Source: Porphyromonas endodontalis ATCC 35406 (GTDB lineage: Bacteria > Bacteroidota > Bacteroidia > Bacteroidales > Porphyromonadaceae). From it: a stretch of DNA of 64,000 nucleotides. The stretch lies in the NCBI RefSeq assembly GCF_000174815.1, contig NZ_ACNN01000005.1, forward strand, positions 1-64,000, written 5' to 3'. A model generated the notes under the pieces. It had not been told where the DNA came from. It was given only the letters and a program-made list of their open reading frames with translations, and did not search any database. The position numbers and the translations under genes were made by a program. This document shows positions 1-9,625 of this stretch, one piece after another (within the stretch, counting starts at the first letter, position 1; every line of letters begins with the position of its first letter).

Positions 1-70
1 TACTTTCCTGAGCGAACTCGTTCGGTATTCCCCCCTGCTATTCTTTGGTTTAGCGTGTGGCAATCATTGC

Positions 71-1267
71 TTAGAGCTTGATACCCAATTTTTGGGCAAT
101 TGCCTTGGGTAGTGCGTTCTTGTGAACAACGATATTCATCGTGCGACCGGCTGCATAGTTTTCGCTGATGTACCAAATACCCTTGTAGGCACCGGCTTCT
201 CCCCATGAGTTCTTAATCATGAAGAAGGGGCGACCAGCTTGGTTCTTAGCCATACCGTAGATAACCATCCCGTGGTCATCGGTTAGGGTATAGTTATCGA
301 AGCACTTTTGGCGATATTCTTGAGTTGGATTGATCTCGGGGCAGTCGGGAGTGTTGATTTGCTTTAGGATCTCTGCACGGCGAGCAGCGGTGCTTAGACC
401 AATCCAGCGAGCTTGATCCGAACCTGCGGTTTCGATAGCCTCTACGTCGGCAAGTACACCGATTCCGTCGCGATTGAAGCCAACTTCGCTCACGTCGGCA
501 CCCCAAGCGATGGGATAACCCGTCTGGATAGCGTTACGCATTACCTGCATAAGTTCGTCGATGGGGAGGTTGTAACTATCGCTCCAGCGCCAGTTGTCTT
601 CAATTTCGAGACCGAACTTTGTGTAGAAGGGGTGGTGCGTATAGCTCGTAAGAGATACGTAGTCATCTGCATTTATACCGAGGCTCTTAGCAAAGGTCAT
701 GGGCGTGTAGCTCTTGCCTTTGTAGGTGAAGTTCTGAGGAAGTTCGCCCAAGTAACCATCAATCATGGCATCGAAAGCCTTACGCCATACGGGAGAGAGC
801 TTTTCGTTTGAGTTCTTGACAATGGCATCGAGATAGCCCTTAGCTGCATCTGCCATTTCGTTGTGCGCATTGCGCTTTGTGCCGTAGTTAAGCCCTGTCA
901 TTACCTCTTCGGGTACAGCACCATAGTGCTTGAATACGTAGAGTACATCGTAGAATGAACCACCCTGACCGAAGTTGAGTTTGCCGTGGAGACGCACGTA
1001 CTTATCGGCTTTATCACGGTAGCTGTGGCTTACCACGAACATGTCCGAGAGGTCGTATTCGGGCCTGCCCATACGGAGGAGTTCGGCTTCGAGGAAGCCA
1101 ATCGTAGAGTAAGACCAGCACGTTCCTGAGTTCCCCTGATCCTTAATAGAGGTGATGGGAAGCTCTTTTACGACCGTGAATTGGTTGGTTTCTACCTTAG
1201 CGTCTTGTGCGTTGAGGCATCCCAACGACAAAAGTCCGGCTAAGAGTGCAATCGAAATCTTTCGCAT
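71..1267 (-). CDS. Secreted C1 family cysteine peptidase (aminopeptidase C / bleomycin hydrolase-like)
   Basis: A papain-fold peptidase of the C1B type (398 aa). Residues 1-20 form a signal peptide ending near LNA-QD, so the protein is exported. The catalytic Cys lies in DQGNSGTCW (Cys50), the His in TDDHGMVIYG (His332) and the Asn in KNSWGEAG (Asn353), giving the full C1 triad in order. Cytoplasmic bleomycin hydrolases are about 450 aa and lack a leader, so this is the exported Bacteroidota form, probably acting on peptides in the periplasm or outside the cell. It lies 52 bp downstream of dnaX on the same strand, with no clear promoter in the gap. The substrate (aminopeptidase or endopeptidase) cannot be read from the sequence. 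Confidence 0.9.
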   Translation of the reverse strand: MRKISIALLAGLLSLGCLNAQDAKVETNQFTVVKELPITSIKDQGNSGTCWSYSTIGFLEAELLRMGRPEYDLSDMFVVSHSYRDKADKYVRLHGKLNFGQGGSFYDVLYVFKHYGAVPEEVMTGLNYGTKRNAHNEMADAAKGYLDAIVKNSNEKLSPVWRKAFDAMIDGYLGELPQNFTYKGKSYTPMTFAKSLGINADDYVSLTSYTHHPFYTKFGLEIEDNWRWSDSYNLPIDELMQVMRNAIQTGYPIAWGADVSEVGFNRDGIGVLADVEAIETAGSDQARWIGLSTAARRAEILKQINTPDCPEINPTQEYRQKCFDNYTLTDDHGMVIYGMAKNQAGRPFFMIKNSWGEAGAYKGIWYISENYAAGRTMNIVVHKNALPKAIAQKLGIKL

Positions 1268-1319
1268 GATTCTTTTTGTTTTGTACTTATATAATTTCTA
1301 TTGTGAATATCTTTTGGGT

Positions 1320-3104
1320 CTAGAGAGGGCGCAACTTGAGCGCTTGGATAAACTGATGAAGAGGCGTTTGTGGCTCGGCAGCCAGGGAGCGGAAGAGCTC
1401 TAGTGGCGTGATGCTTCGTTGGCTGCGTTCCTCTTCTATAGTCTCGATCTGCCGCACTTGTAGCGTAATGTCGCTATTGTGTAGCGCACTTCGGAGGTAG
1501 CTTAGGAGGGAACCCTTTATGCGTTCTACAGCGTTCACTTGCAGCATATTAAACATGATTGCCTCTATCTCTGTGCCGTTGTGGAGCTTGGGTAGTACCT
1601 CATTGAAGGCGTTCTTGAGAAAGAGGTTCTTTTGCAAATGTTCCTCTGCATAGGCGTTCCACGCAATCTGCATTTCGGTCTCAGTAAAGGACCGTTTCTC
1701 TTGAGTGGGAGCCTTGGGGGCAGCTGCAGAAGTCGCAGTGGGCGAAGGAGCTACCGCGGGACGAGGAGCCGGAGCTACAGGGCGAGGCGCTGCCATGCTA
1801 GCCGTTGGGGGTGGCTTGGGTAGGTCAATGGATTGTGGAGCCTCTGTGGAAGCTCCTGTTTGGCGAGGGGTGGGTGGAGCACTAGGGCGTGCCGGAGCCG
1901 GAGCCGCGATTGGTTGTGGTCTGGGAGCGGCTACAGGACTTGGCGCAGAGGGCGGTGTCGCTGCCGGTGTTGGGCGTTGATTGGGGGTGTGGCTTGCCGA
2001 AACCCTTTCTTGAGCAAGCGAGGTGAGGGAGAGGAGAGTCATTTCTACCAAAAGTCGCTTAGCATTGCTATTGCGATACTCTTTGAGACACTCCATCAGT
2101 TTTGCGATCGCTTGGTACAAAAATCCGCGTCCGGAAGCCTGAGCCAATTGATTATATGAGGCCTCTGTCTCTTTGGTTAAGTGCAAAAGAGGCAGCGTCT
2201 GTGGGTCGAATGCTAAGAGAAGGTTGCGCAAGAAGTCGGTCAGCCCCAAGACAATCGTCCTAGGGTCGAAGCCTCGCATGATGAGTTCGTCTAGGAGAAG
2301 GAGGGTAGAGGCATAGTCGTTGTGTACGAGAAGGTCCACGAAGCGGAAGTAGTAATCGTCGTCTAGGATGTTGAGGCTCTCTAGGGTACGACTATAGGAT
2401 ACTTCGCCATCGGTATAGCTCGCTATTCGGTCGAATACTGAGAGGGCATCGCGCATCCCTCCATCGGCTTTTCGGGCAATGAGCTCTAGAGCCTTCTCCT
2501 CTACTTGGATCTCTTCTAGCTGGGCAATATGCCGCAACTGCCCTATGATAACATCGCTAGGGATGGGTTTGAAGTCGAATACTTGGCAGCGAGAGAGGAT
2601 GGTGGGAAGTATCTTTTGCTTCTCGGTGGTAGCCATGATGAAGACGACATACTCGGGTGGCTCCTCCAGCGTTTTGAGGAAGGCGTTGAACGCCGCCGTC
2701 GAGAGCATGTGCACCTCGTCGATGATATAGATTTTGTAACGCCCTACTTGGGGAGGAATGTTTACCTCCTCGATGAGCTGGCGTATGTCGTTGGCAGAGT
2801 TGTTGGAGGCCGCGTCCATCTCAAAAACGTTGAAAGAACGCTGCTCGGCAAAGGCTCGGCAACTATCACACTCGCCGCACGCCTCGCCGCTAGCAAGGGG
2901 CGACGCGCAATTGATGGCTCTAGCAAAAATACGGGCTGCGGAGGTCTTTCCTACCCCTCTTGGGCCGCAAAAAAGATAGGCGTGCGCCGTCTTCTGCTGT
3001 AAAATAGCCCTTCGGAGAGTTTCACTTACAGCCTCTTGACCTAGTAAGCTCTCGAAGGAGTCCGGACGAAATTTCCGGGCTGATACTACAAACTTTTCAC
3101 TCAT
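1320..3104 (-). CDS. dnaX: DNA polymerase III subunit gamma/tau
   Basis: The clamp-loader ATPase of the replicative polymerase (594 aa). Walker A is GPRGVGKT (residues 47-54). A four-Cys zinc knuckle (Cys66, 76, 79, 82) follows, then Walker B IIDEVH (about 127-132) and sensor/SRC motif LSRCQVF (about 170-176). Residues about 375-475 are a Pro/Ala-rich linker leading to a C-terminal tau-type domain. The linker's GC-rich codons create long meaningless open frames on the other strand. The gene has its own promoter at 3150-3180, reading away from the tyrosine phenol-lyase gene. I did not identify a frameshift site for a separate gamma form. Confidence 0.97.
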   Translation of the reverse strand: MSEKFVVSARKFRPDSFESLLGQEAVSETLRRAILQQKTAHAYLFCGPRGVGKTSAARIFARAINCASPLASGEACGECDSCRAFAEQRSFNVFEMDAASNNSANDIRQLIEEVNIPPQVGRYKIYIIDEVHMLSTAAFNAFLKTLEEPPEYVVFIMATTEKQKILPTILSRCQVFDFKPIPSDVIIGQLRHIAQLEEIQVEEKALELIARKADGGMRDALSVFDRIASYTDGEVSYSRTLESLNILDDDYYFRFVDLLVHNDYASTLLLLDELIMRGFDPRTIVLGLTDFLRNLLLAFDPQTLPLLHLTKETEASYNQLAQASGRGFLYQAIAKLMECLKEYRNSNAKRLLVEMTLLSLTSLAQERVSASHTPNQRPTPAATPPSAPSPVAAPRPQPIAAPAPARPSAPPTPRQTGASTEAPQSIDLPKPPPTASMAAPRPVAPAPRPAVAPSPTATSAAAPKAPTQEKRSFTETEMQIAWNAYAEEHLQKNLFLKNAFNEVLPKLHNGTEIEAIMFNMLQVNAVERIKGSLLSYLRSALHNSDITLQVRQIETIEEERSQRSITPLELFRSLAAEPQTPLHQFIQALKLRPL

Positions 3105-3149
3105 AATGATTGCAACGCACTAGGTAGACCTCTAAAGTCTATCTTGCTA

Positions 3150-3180
3150 CAAATGTACGTATTGTTGCGAGAATACCCAA
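3150..3180 (-). promoter_or_regulatory. Bacteroidota-type promoter of dnaX
   Basis: On the minus strand TTG (3178-3180) is followed after 20 bp by TACATTTG (3150-3157), matching the TTG-N19-20-TAnnTTTG pattern of the primary sigma factor of this phylum. It is 46 bp from the dnaX start codon. Confidence 0.75.
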
Positions 3181-3369
3181 CTGACTTATGCCTGGGGAGG
3201 GTGGGAAGCGGCAGGGGAAAGCCGAAGTCCCTTGCCGGGCATGGCAGGCCTGTAGCGGTACACCTATTACATATAAGGGGCGTATTGTCTCATACGTTCG
3301 TTGGTTTATTGTATGGGGAGAGTTGCTCGTAATCGCTTCTATTCCCGGATTGATCCCCTCGAAGAGCTT

Positions 3370-3437
3370 GCCCTAGGGATGAAAATTTCTTGGGCGGCGA
3401 AATTTTGAGTATAGGGCGGAAAGGAAAAGAATTAGGC
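3370..3437. repeat. 22-bp periodic intergenic array (copy 1, dnaX/tpl)
   Basis: GGC/GCC clusters at 3370, 3393, 3415 and 3435 are separated by A/T-rich DNA at steps of 23, 22 and 20 bp; another GCC at 3502 is in phase (three periods further on). On the minus strand a unit reads GCCCAAGAAATTTTCAT, close to GCCCAAGAATTTTTTCAT in the 9.5-kb array. It lies in the 528-bp gap between divergent dnaX and tpl, between their promoters. The rest of this gap (3181-3369) holds nothing I can support. Confidence 0.6.
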
Positions 3438-3527
3438 TGTATTATATTCCGTTTTTGTGAGTGATTTATTCATTTTCTTATCGTTTTGGTGTCATTTTGC
3501 TGCCTGATTGATGTATATTTTGCCTAA

Positions 3528-3560
3528 TTGCACGCGTGGGGAATAAATCGCTTATATTTG
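3528..3560 (+). promoter_or_regulatory. Probable promoter of tyrosine phenol-lyase
   Basis: TATATTTG at 3553-3560 is a perfect -7 element. The nearest TTG (3528-3530) is 22 bp upstream, slightly beyond the usual 19-20. The predicted leader is about 65 nt. Confidence 0.5.
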
Positions 3561-3626
3561 CGCCGTGGGTGATTTCGTAGTGGATTTCCCCCGATGTAGC
3601 GTGAAGTAATAACCCTTAATTGATAA

Positions 3627-5015
<1,389 letters not shown>

Positions 5016-5053
5016 TTCTTTGCTTTAAGTTTCTTCTTCAGGATTCGATACGT

Positions 5054-5110
5054 ACCCTCGCCCTTTGTTGTGGAGTAAAATCTCAATAAGGGCGGGGGTG
5101 TGTCGTTTAT
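5054..5110 (+). terminator. Rho-independent terminator after tpl
   Basis: A 12-bp stem with one wobble, ACCCTCGCCCTT (5054-5065) with AAGGGCGGGGGT (5088-5099), followed by a T-rich stretch. A second small hairpin (ACTTCGCC/GGCGAAGT, 5128-5152) lies in the leader of the next gene and has no T-tract. Confidence 0.75.
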
Positions 5111-5231
5111 TATTTCGGAAAACCGTAACTTCGCCGAAGAGAAAGGCGAAGTCTTATGTCCTAACTTTCACCTCCGAGAGAGGGGAGTTGGGTTTCCTTT
5201 CTCTCTGTACCACTAGAGTGTGTTAGAAGTA

Positions 5232-6377
5232 ATGGTAAAAGCATCTGTAGGAGATCGAGTGCGTTTTTTGAATGCCCAAGGAGGAGGCATCGTGCGCCGT
5301 ATTGAAGGGAAGGTAGCTTGGGTAGAGGGGGACGATGGCTTTGAGTTGCCCACCCCTTTGCATGAGTGTGTCGTGGTTAATGAGCGTGATACTTTTGTGC
5401 CTGCCTATCGTACTCCGCGAGAGATTCAGGAGGAAAAAGAGGCAAAGCGAGAGCGTCGCGCCGGGTCTTCACAGGCATCCCAAAAGGTAGTGCCGACCCC
5501 TTCTCATACAGTATCCCAACATAAAAAAGAGGAACTTCCACCTCCTCAGACTTTCCTTCCGGAGCGTCCCGAGGGCGAACAGCTCTCTATTTATATCGCA
5601 TGGTTGCCGGAGGACTTTGTTACATTCGGCAATTCTCCGCTCGAGTGTTACCTGATCAATGATAGCAATTACCACGGATATTACACGTTGTCTGCCCAGC
5701 AGAGCAATGGCTATTACCGCCTTGTCTCTACGGGGATAATAGAGCGCGATACTAAACTGTTGGTCGATACCATCCCCCTTGCAGAGCTGAATGATCGGGA
5801 GTGTTTACACCTTTCTTTCCTTCCCTATAAACCCCATAAAGCCTATAAGCATAAGGAGCCGGTCTCAATCGCTTTCAAGCCCGATGGGGTCAAGTTCTTT
5901 AAGCGTCATTGTTACGTAGATAACCCGTTTTTTGACGAAGATGCCCTTGTGCTCCCTCTTGTGGAGCAGGACAAATCGCGTCACGCCACAGTAGCTCCTG
6001 CAGACCTTGAAGCCTTGGCAGAATCCATTAAGATGCCCAGAGCTCAAAAAGAGCCTGCTCGCCCCCAGCGCGAGGAGAAGCGAAAAGCGCATAAAGAGCC
6101 GCTGGTAGTGGATTTGCACGCAGCGGAGTTGCTCACGACGTTGCAGGGTATGTCTCACCATGATATCTTGCAGCATCAGTTGTCGGTTTTTAGGGAAACT
6201 ATGGATAAGCACCTTAAGAATAAGGGGATGGAAATCATCTTTATTCATGGTAAGGGTGAGGGGATCCTTCGCAAAGCTGTCCTCGATGATTTGCGTAAGC
6301 GTTACCCAAAAGCTTCGGCTCAAGATGCCTCATTCCAAGAGTACGGCTTTGGTGCCACTAAGGTGACAATTCACTAG
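5232..6377 (+). CDS. DUF2027 domain protein with C-terminal Smr domain
   Basis: A 381-aa cytoplasmic protein of a family typical of Bacteroidota. The N-terminal part (about 1-75) is a small beta-rich module (VGDRVRFLNAQGGGIV), followed by a charged linker, a beta-sandwich-like middle domain (about 115-250) and a C-terminal Smr domain (about 295-381). The Smr motifs are VDLHAAEL and FIHGKGEGILR, as at the C terminus of MutS2, where the domain is linked to nuclease activity. There is no MutS ATPase here. A GTG at 5220 is in frame, but ATG 5232 is preferred because it starts directly at the conserved domain. It is followed after 21 bp by the CYTH gene. Confidence 0.85.
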   Translation: MVKASVGDRVRFLNAQGGGIVRRIEGKVAWVEGDDGFELPTPLHECVVVNERDTFVPAYRTPREIQEEKEAKRERRAGSSQASQKVVPTPSHTVSQHKKEELPPPQTFLPERPEGEQLSIYIAWLPEDFVTFGNSPLECYLINDSNYHGYYTLSAQQSNGYYRLVSTGIIERDTKLLVDTIPLAELNDRECLHLSFLPYKPHKAYKHKEPVSIAFKPDGVKFFKRHCYVDNPFFDEDALVLPLVEQDKSRHATVAPADLEALAESIKMPRAQKEPARPQREEKRKAHKEPLVVDLHAAELLTTLQGMSHHDILQHQLSVFRETMDKHLKNKGMEIIFIHGKGEGILRKAVLDDLRKRYPKASAQDASFQEYGFGATKVTIH

Positions 6378-6398
6378 CATTCTATTATAGTGTAGGGT

Positions 6399-6908
6399 AT
6401 GGCTCTAGAGATCGAACGCAAGTTTCTCGTCAAGGATAAGGTCTTTTTAGAGGCTGCAGAGAGGCATGTCTCTATATGTCAGTACTATCTACACCAAGAC
6501 GAATCTGGGGGTGTGCGTCGTGTTCGCTTTCTAGATGATAAAGTATATCTCACGATCAAAGGACTTTCTTCTCCCGATGGTTTAGTGCGAGAGGAGGTGG
6601 AGCGTGAGATCTCTCCGGCGGAGGGACAGACTCTCCTCGCGCAGGGGCATGAGGGCAAGGTGTGCAAAACTCGCTATTACATACCCTATGCCTCTTTTTT
6701 GTGGGAGGTAGATGTCTTTCATGAGGAGCTTGAGGGGCTTATCATTGCCGAGGTAGAGCTCCCGAGTTTAGAGGCTCAGCCTTCGCTCCCCTCTTGGGTG
6801 GGGGAAGAAGTTACCGGAGATGTTCGTTATTACAATAGTGCGCTGGCGCGAGTGGGGCAGTACCCTTTCCCTGCTGCCGACCAGAGCAAACAACCGTCCA
6901 ATACTTAA
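6399..6908 (+). CDS. CYTH domain protein (triphosphate tunnel enzyme family)
   Basis: A 169-aa protein starting with the signature ExExK in ALEIERKFLV. Alternating charged beta strands (for example RRVRFLDDKVYLTIKG and WEVDVFHEELEGL) are expected for the eight-stranded triphosphate tunnel fold. Family members hydrolyse inorganic triphosphate or act as adenylate cyclase or thiamine triphosphatase. The short bacterial form seen here is usually a tripolyphosphatase or of unknown substrate. It lies between the Smr gene and the DPP11 gene, 13 bp upstream of the latter, so it is probably cotranscribed. Residues 150-169 are likely disordered. Confidence 0.85.
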   Translation: MALEIERKFLVKDKVFLEAAERHVSICQYYLHQDESGGVRRVRFLDDKVYLTIKGLSSPDGLVREEVEREISPAEGQTLLAQGHEGKVCKTRYYIPYASFLWEVDVFHEELEGLIIAEVELPSLEAQPSLPSWVGEEVTGDVRYYNSALARVGQYPFPAADQSKQPSNT

Positions 6909-6921
6909 GTAGCATAAACTT

Positions 6922-9072
6922 ATGAACAAACGATTTTTTCTTACTCTTTTGTTAGCATTTGTCTGCTCCACACTCGCCTATGCCGATGGGGGAATGTGGT
7001 TAATGCAGCAAATCAACGGACAGGTAGCGCGGATGAAATCCCTCGGGATGCAACTAGAAGCTGCCGATATTTATAATCCCAACGGCTCGTCGCTCAAGGA
7101 TGCGGTGGTGATGTTTGATGGGGGATGTACGGGTGTATTGGTTTCGAATCAAGGCCTGCTTCTTACCAACCATCACTGTGGCTACGACCAGATACAGAAG
7201 CACAGTAGTGTACAACACAACTACCTCAAAGATGGTTTCTGGAGCTATTCTTTGGCAGAAGAGCTTGTAAATCCAGGTTTGGAAGTGGAGATTGTAGACG
7301 AGATAACAGATGTAACCGCCGCGGTAAAGAAGGAGCTGGAACGCATCAAAAAGCCCTCGGGGCTGGAGTTCCTCTCGCCAAGATACCTCTCCTCTCTTGC
7401 CCCCGAGATCGTGGGTAAGAAGGCTGCTTCGCGCCCTGGGTATCGCTACGAGATTAAGGCTTTCTATGGGGGTAATCGCTACTATATGTTTACCAAAAAG
7501 GTATTCCGCGATGTCCGTTTAGTAGCTGCTCCTCCCAGCTCTATTGGGAAGTTTGGTAGCGATACCGACAACTGGGCTTGGCCACGCCATACGGGAGACT
7601 TCTCTATTTTCCGTCTTTATGCCGATAAGAATGGCAATCCGGCTGAGTACTCAAAAGATAACGTTCCCTACCGCCCCAAGCGTTGGGTCAAGGTTAATGC
7701 TCAAGGCGTAAAGGAGGGAGATTTTGCCCTCATCATGGGCTACCCCGGTACGACTTATAAGTTCTTTACGGCTGATGAGGTGACTGAGTGGAGCGAAATT
7801 GACAACAACATTCGTATAGAGATGCGAGGGATTCTCCAGGATGTGATGCTGCGTGAGATGCTTGCCGATCCCAAGATCAATATCATGTATGCCGCTAAAT
7901 ATGCCTCTAGTCAGAATGGCTACAAGAGAGCACAAGGGGCCAACTGGGCTATTCGCCGCCGCTCTCTTCGTGAGATCAAGTTGGCTCAGCAACAAGAGGT
8001 GCTGGCTTGGGCAAAGCAAAAGGGTATTGCCACAACCGAAGAGGCCGTTCGGGCTATCAGTAAAGCGATAGAGGGACGTCAGGATCTTCGGATGCGTCAG
8101 CGTTATCTCCTAGAGGGGATTCTAATGGGTATTGAGATGAGCAATGCTCCTGCTGCCGATAGTGATATCGCAGATCATTGGGACGACCCTGCAAGGCGAG
8201 AAGCCGGCTTGCAATCGATTCGCAAGCAGTTCGAAGCCTTCTTTAATAAGGACTATAGCCCCGAAGTGGAAAAGGCCTTGGCCATCGCTCTTCTGACTCG
8301 CTATGCCGAGCGAATCCCTGCTGAGAAGCAACCCATTTCTATACGTGAGGGTATTGCCGAGTACGGATCTGCCAAAGCGTATGTAGAGATGATTTTTGAT
8401 AAATCTATCTATGCCTCCCGTGAGCGTTTCGAGGAGTTTATGAAAAATCCCGATCGAGATCGTCTCTTGCGCGACCCTATGAGCCGTTTTGCAGCATCTG
8501 TCGCCTATGAGCACCAAAAGCTGGCAAAAGAGGTGGCTGCTTTTGACGCTCCGCTCGCTGCGGCGCAACGCTCCTATGTTGCCTCCGTGCTTGACATGAA
8601 GGGGCAACCCAATCTTGCTCCCGATGCCAACCTAACACTCCGCTTTACCTATGGTGAGATCAAGGGGTATCAACCGCGTGATGTGGTGACCTATGGAGCC
8701 AAGAGTACCCTAGAGGGAGTAATGGAAAAAGAGGATCCCAATAACTGGGAGTATGTCGTGGATCCCAAGCTAAAGGCTCTCTACGAAGCCAAGAATTATG
8801 GCCGTTATGCCAATTCGGATGGCTCGATGCCGGTCAATTTCTGTGCAACAACCCACACAACGGGTGGTAACTCAGGTAGCCCCGTGATGAATGCCCGTGG
8901 CGAGCTTATCGGACTCAATTTCGACCGCAACTGGGAGGGTGTAGGTGGTGACATAGAATATCTCCCCAACTACCAAAGGAGTATCATCTTGGACATCCGT
9001 TACCTGCTCTTTATTATAGATAAGTTTGCAGGTTGCCAGCGTCTGATTGATGAGATCCAACCGCAGTTCTAA
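6922..9072 (+). CDS. S46 family dipeptidyl-peptidase, DPP11-like (Asp/Glu-specific)
   Basis: An exported serine peptidase (716 aa) that removes dipeptides from oligopeptides in the periplasm. A signal peptide ends near AYA-DGG (residue 21). The chymotrypsin-type triad is His85 (TNHHCGYD), Asp226 (PRHTGDFS) and Ser651 (GGNSGSPV). The S1-pocket position 18 residues after the catalytic Ser is Arg669 (NFDRNWEG). In Porphyromonas gingivalis Arg at this site marks DPP11 (acidic P1), while Gly marks DPP7 (hydrophobic P1). The length matches the family (about 710-720 aa). A strong terminator follows. It would feed dipeptides to amino-acid fermentation, together with the ragAB importer and the tyrosine phenol-lyase in this window. 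Confidence 0.93.
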   Translation: MNKRFFLTLLLAFVCSTLAYADGGMWLMQQINGQVARMKSLGMQLEAADIYNPNGSSLKDAVVMFDGGCTGVLVSNQGLLLTNHHCGYDQIQKHSSVQHNYLKDGFWSYSLAEELVNPGLEVEIVDEITDVTAAVKKELERIKKPSGLEFLSPRYLSSLAPEIVGKKAASRPGYRYEIKAFYGGNRYYMFTKKVFRDVRLVAAPPSSIGKFGSDTDNWAWPRHTGDFSIFRLYADKNGNPAEYSKDNVPYRPKRWVKVNAQGVKEGDFALIMGYPGTTYKFFTADEVTEWSEIDNNIRIEMRGILQDVMLREMLADPKINIMYAAKYASSQNGYKRAQGANWAIRRRSLREIKLAQQQEVLAWAKQKGIATTEEAVRAISKAIEGRQDLRMRQRYLLEGILMGIEMSNAPAADSDIADHWDDPARREAGLQSIRKQFEAFFNKDYSPEVEKALAIALLTRYAERIPAEKQPISIREGIAEYGSAKAYVEMIFDKSIYASRERFEEFMKNPDRDRLLRDPMSRFAASVAYEHQKLAKEVAAFDAPLAAAQRSYVASVLDMKGQPNLAPDANLTLRFTYGEIKGYQPRDVVTYGAKSTLEGVMEKEDPNNWEYVVDPKLKALYEAKNYGRYANSDGSMPVNFCATTHTTGGNSGSPVMNARGELIGLNFDRNWEGVGGDIEYLPNYQRSIILDIRYLLFIIDKFAGCQRLIDEIQPQF

Positions 9073-9099
9073 CCCAATATTGTTTTAAATCAAAATAGA

Positions 9100-9147
9100 A
9101 GAGATGGTATTCCCTTTGCTGTAGAGCTTGGACTACCATCTCTTTTT
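9100..9147 (+). terminator. Rho-independent terminator after the DPP11 gene
   Basis: Perfect 10-bp stem AGAGATGGTA (9100-9109) with TACCATCTCT (9134-9143), running into five T. It ends 9 bp before the next gene's ATG. Confidence 0.85.
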
Positions 9148-9155
9148 CGTAAGTT

Positions 9156-9473
9156 ATGGAGAATGAATTTCTGAAATTAGAGGAAGACATTGTGCGCATG
9201 CTTCGCACGGTCTACGACCCCGAGATCCCCGTAAATGTTTACGACTTGGGGCTTATATATAATGTGGATATAAAGGAGGATGGGCTAGTAACCATTACGA
9301 TGACCCTCACGGCTCCCAATTGCCCTGCGGCAGATTTCATTTTGGAAGATGTGCGCCTAAAGGCTGAGAGCGTGAAAGGAGTCTCTCGCTGCGATATCGA
9401 ATTGACTTTCGAGCCTGAGTGGAATCGGGAGATGATGAGCGAAGAGGCAAAATTGGAGCTCGGCTTCCTCTAA
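9156..9473 (+). CDS. SufT/MIP18-like iron-sulfur assembly protein (DUF59)
   Basis: A 105-aa cytoplasmic protein that is almost entirely one DUF59/FeS-assembly domain. The motifs YDPEIPVNVYDLGLIY and TLTAPNCP are typical, the latter holding the reactive Cys of the family. Relatives (SufT, Cia2/MIP18, PaaD) help deliver Fe-S clusters. The first 15 residues are the only extension. No suf genes are adjacent in this window, so the role is inferred from the family alone. The 22-bp periodic array starts 10 bp after the stop codon. Confidence 0.85.
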   Translation: MENEFLKLEEDIVRMLRTVYDPEIPVNVYDLGLIYNVDIKEDGLVTITMTLTAPNCPAADFILEDVRLKAESVKGVSRCDIELTFEPEWNREMMSEEAKLELGFL

Positions 9474-9482
9474 GCAAATCCT

Positions 9483-9598
9483 TGCCCAAAAGTTGTCTCC
9501 CTTTTTGCCCAAGAATTTTTTCATTTCTGCCTGATTTTCTCAGAAATCTTGCCCTAGACTTTTTTATTTTCCACCCTGCGTTTTTAGAAGTTCTACCC
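9483..9598. repeat. 22-bp periodic intergenic array (copy 2, best example)
   Basis: Six tandem degenerate units begin at 9483, 9506, 9528, 9550, 9572 and 9594 (steps 23, 22, 22, 22, 22). Each starts with TGCCC or a one-to-two-base variant and continues into a T-rich tract; the rough consensus is TGCCC-N5-TTTTTTATTTTC. The array fills almost the whole gap between the SufT-like gene and lpxH and ends 28 bp before the lpxH start. Confidence 0.85.
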
Positions 9599-9625
9599 TT
9601 CTCATAAAAATAGATTCGATACTCT

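Noticed and set aside
1705-1980. Open frames of 60-108 codons opposite the DnaX Pro/Ala linker
   Set aside because: They arise from GC-rich repeat codons of the linker on the other strand; Gly/Ala/Arg-rich with no family features.
3144-3376. Small open frames in the dnaX-tpl gap
   Set aside because: No start context, conserved domain or homology seen; the region is explained by two promoters and the 22-bp array.
9483-9598. CRISPR array
   Set aside because: The unit is about 22 bp, degenerate and without separate repeat and unique spacer parts, and no cas genes are near.
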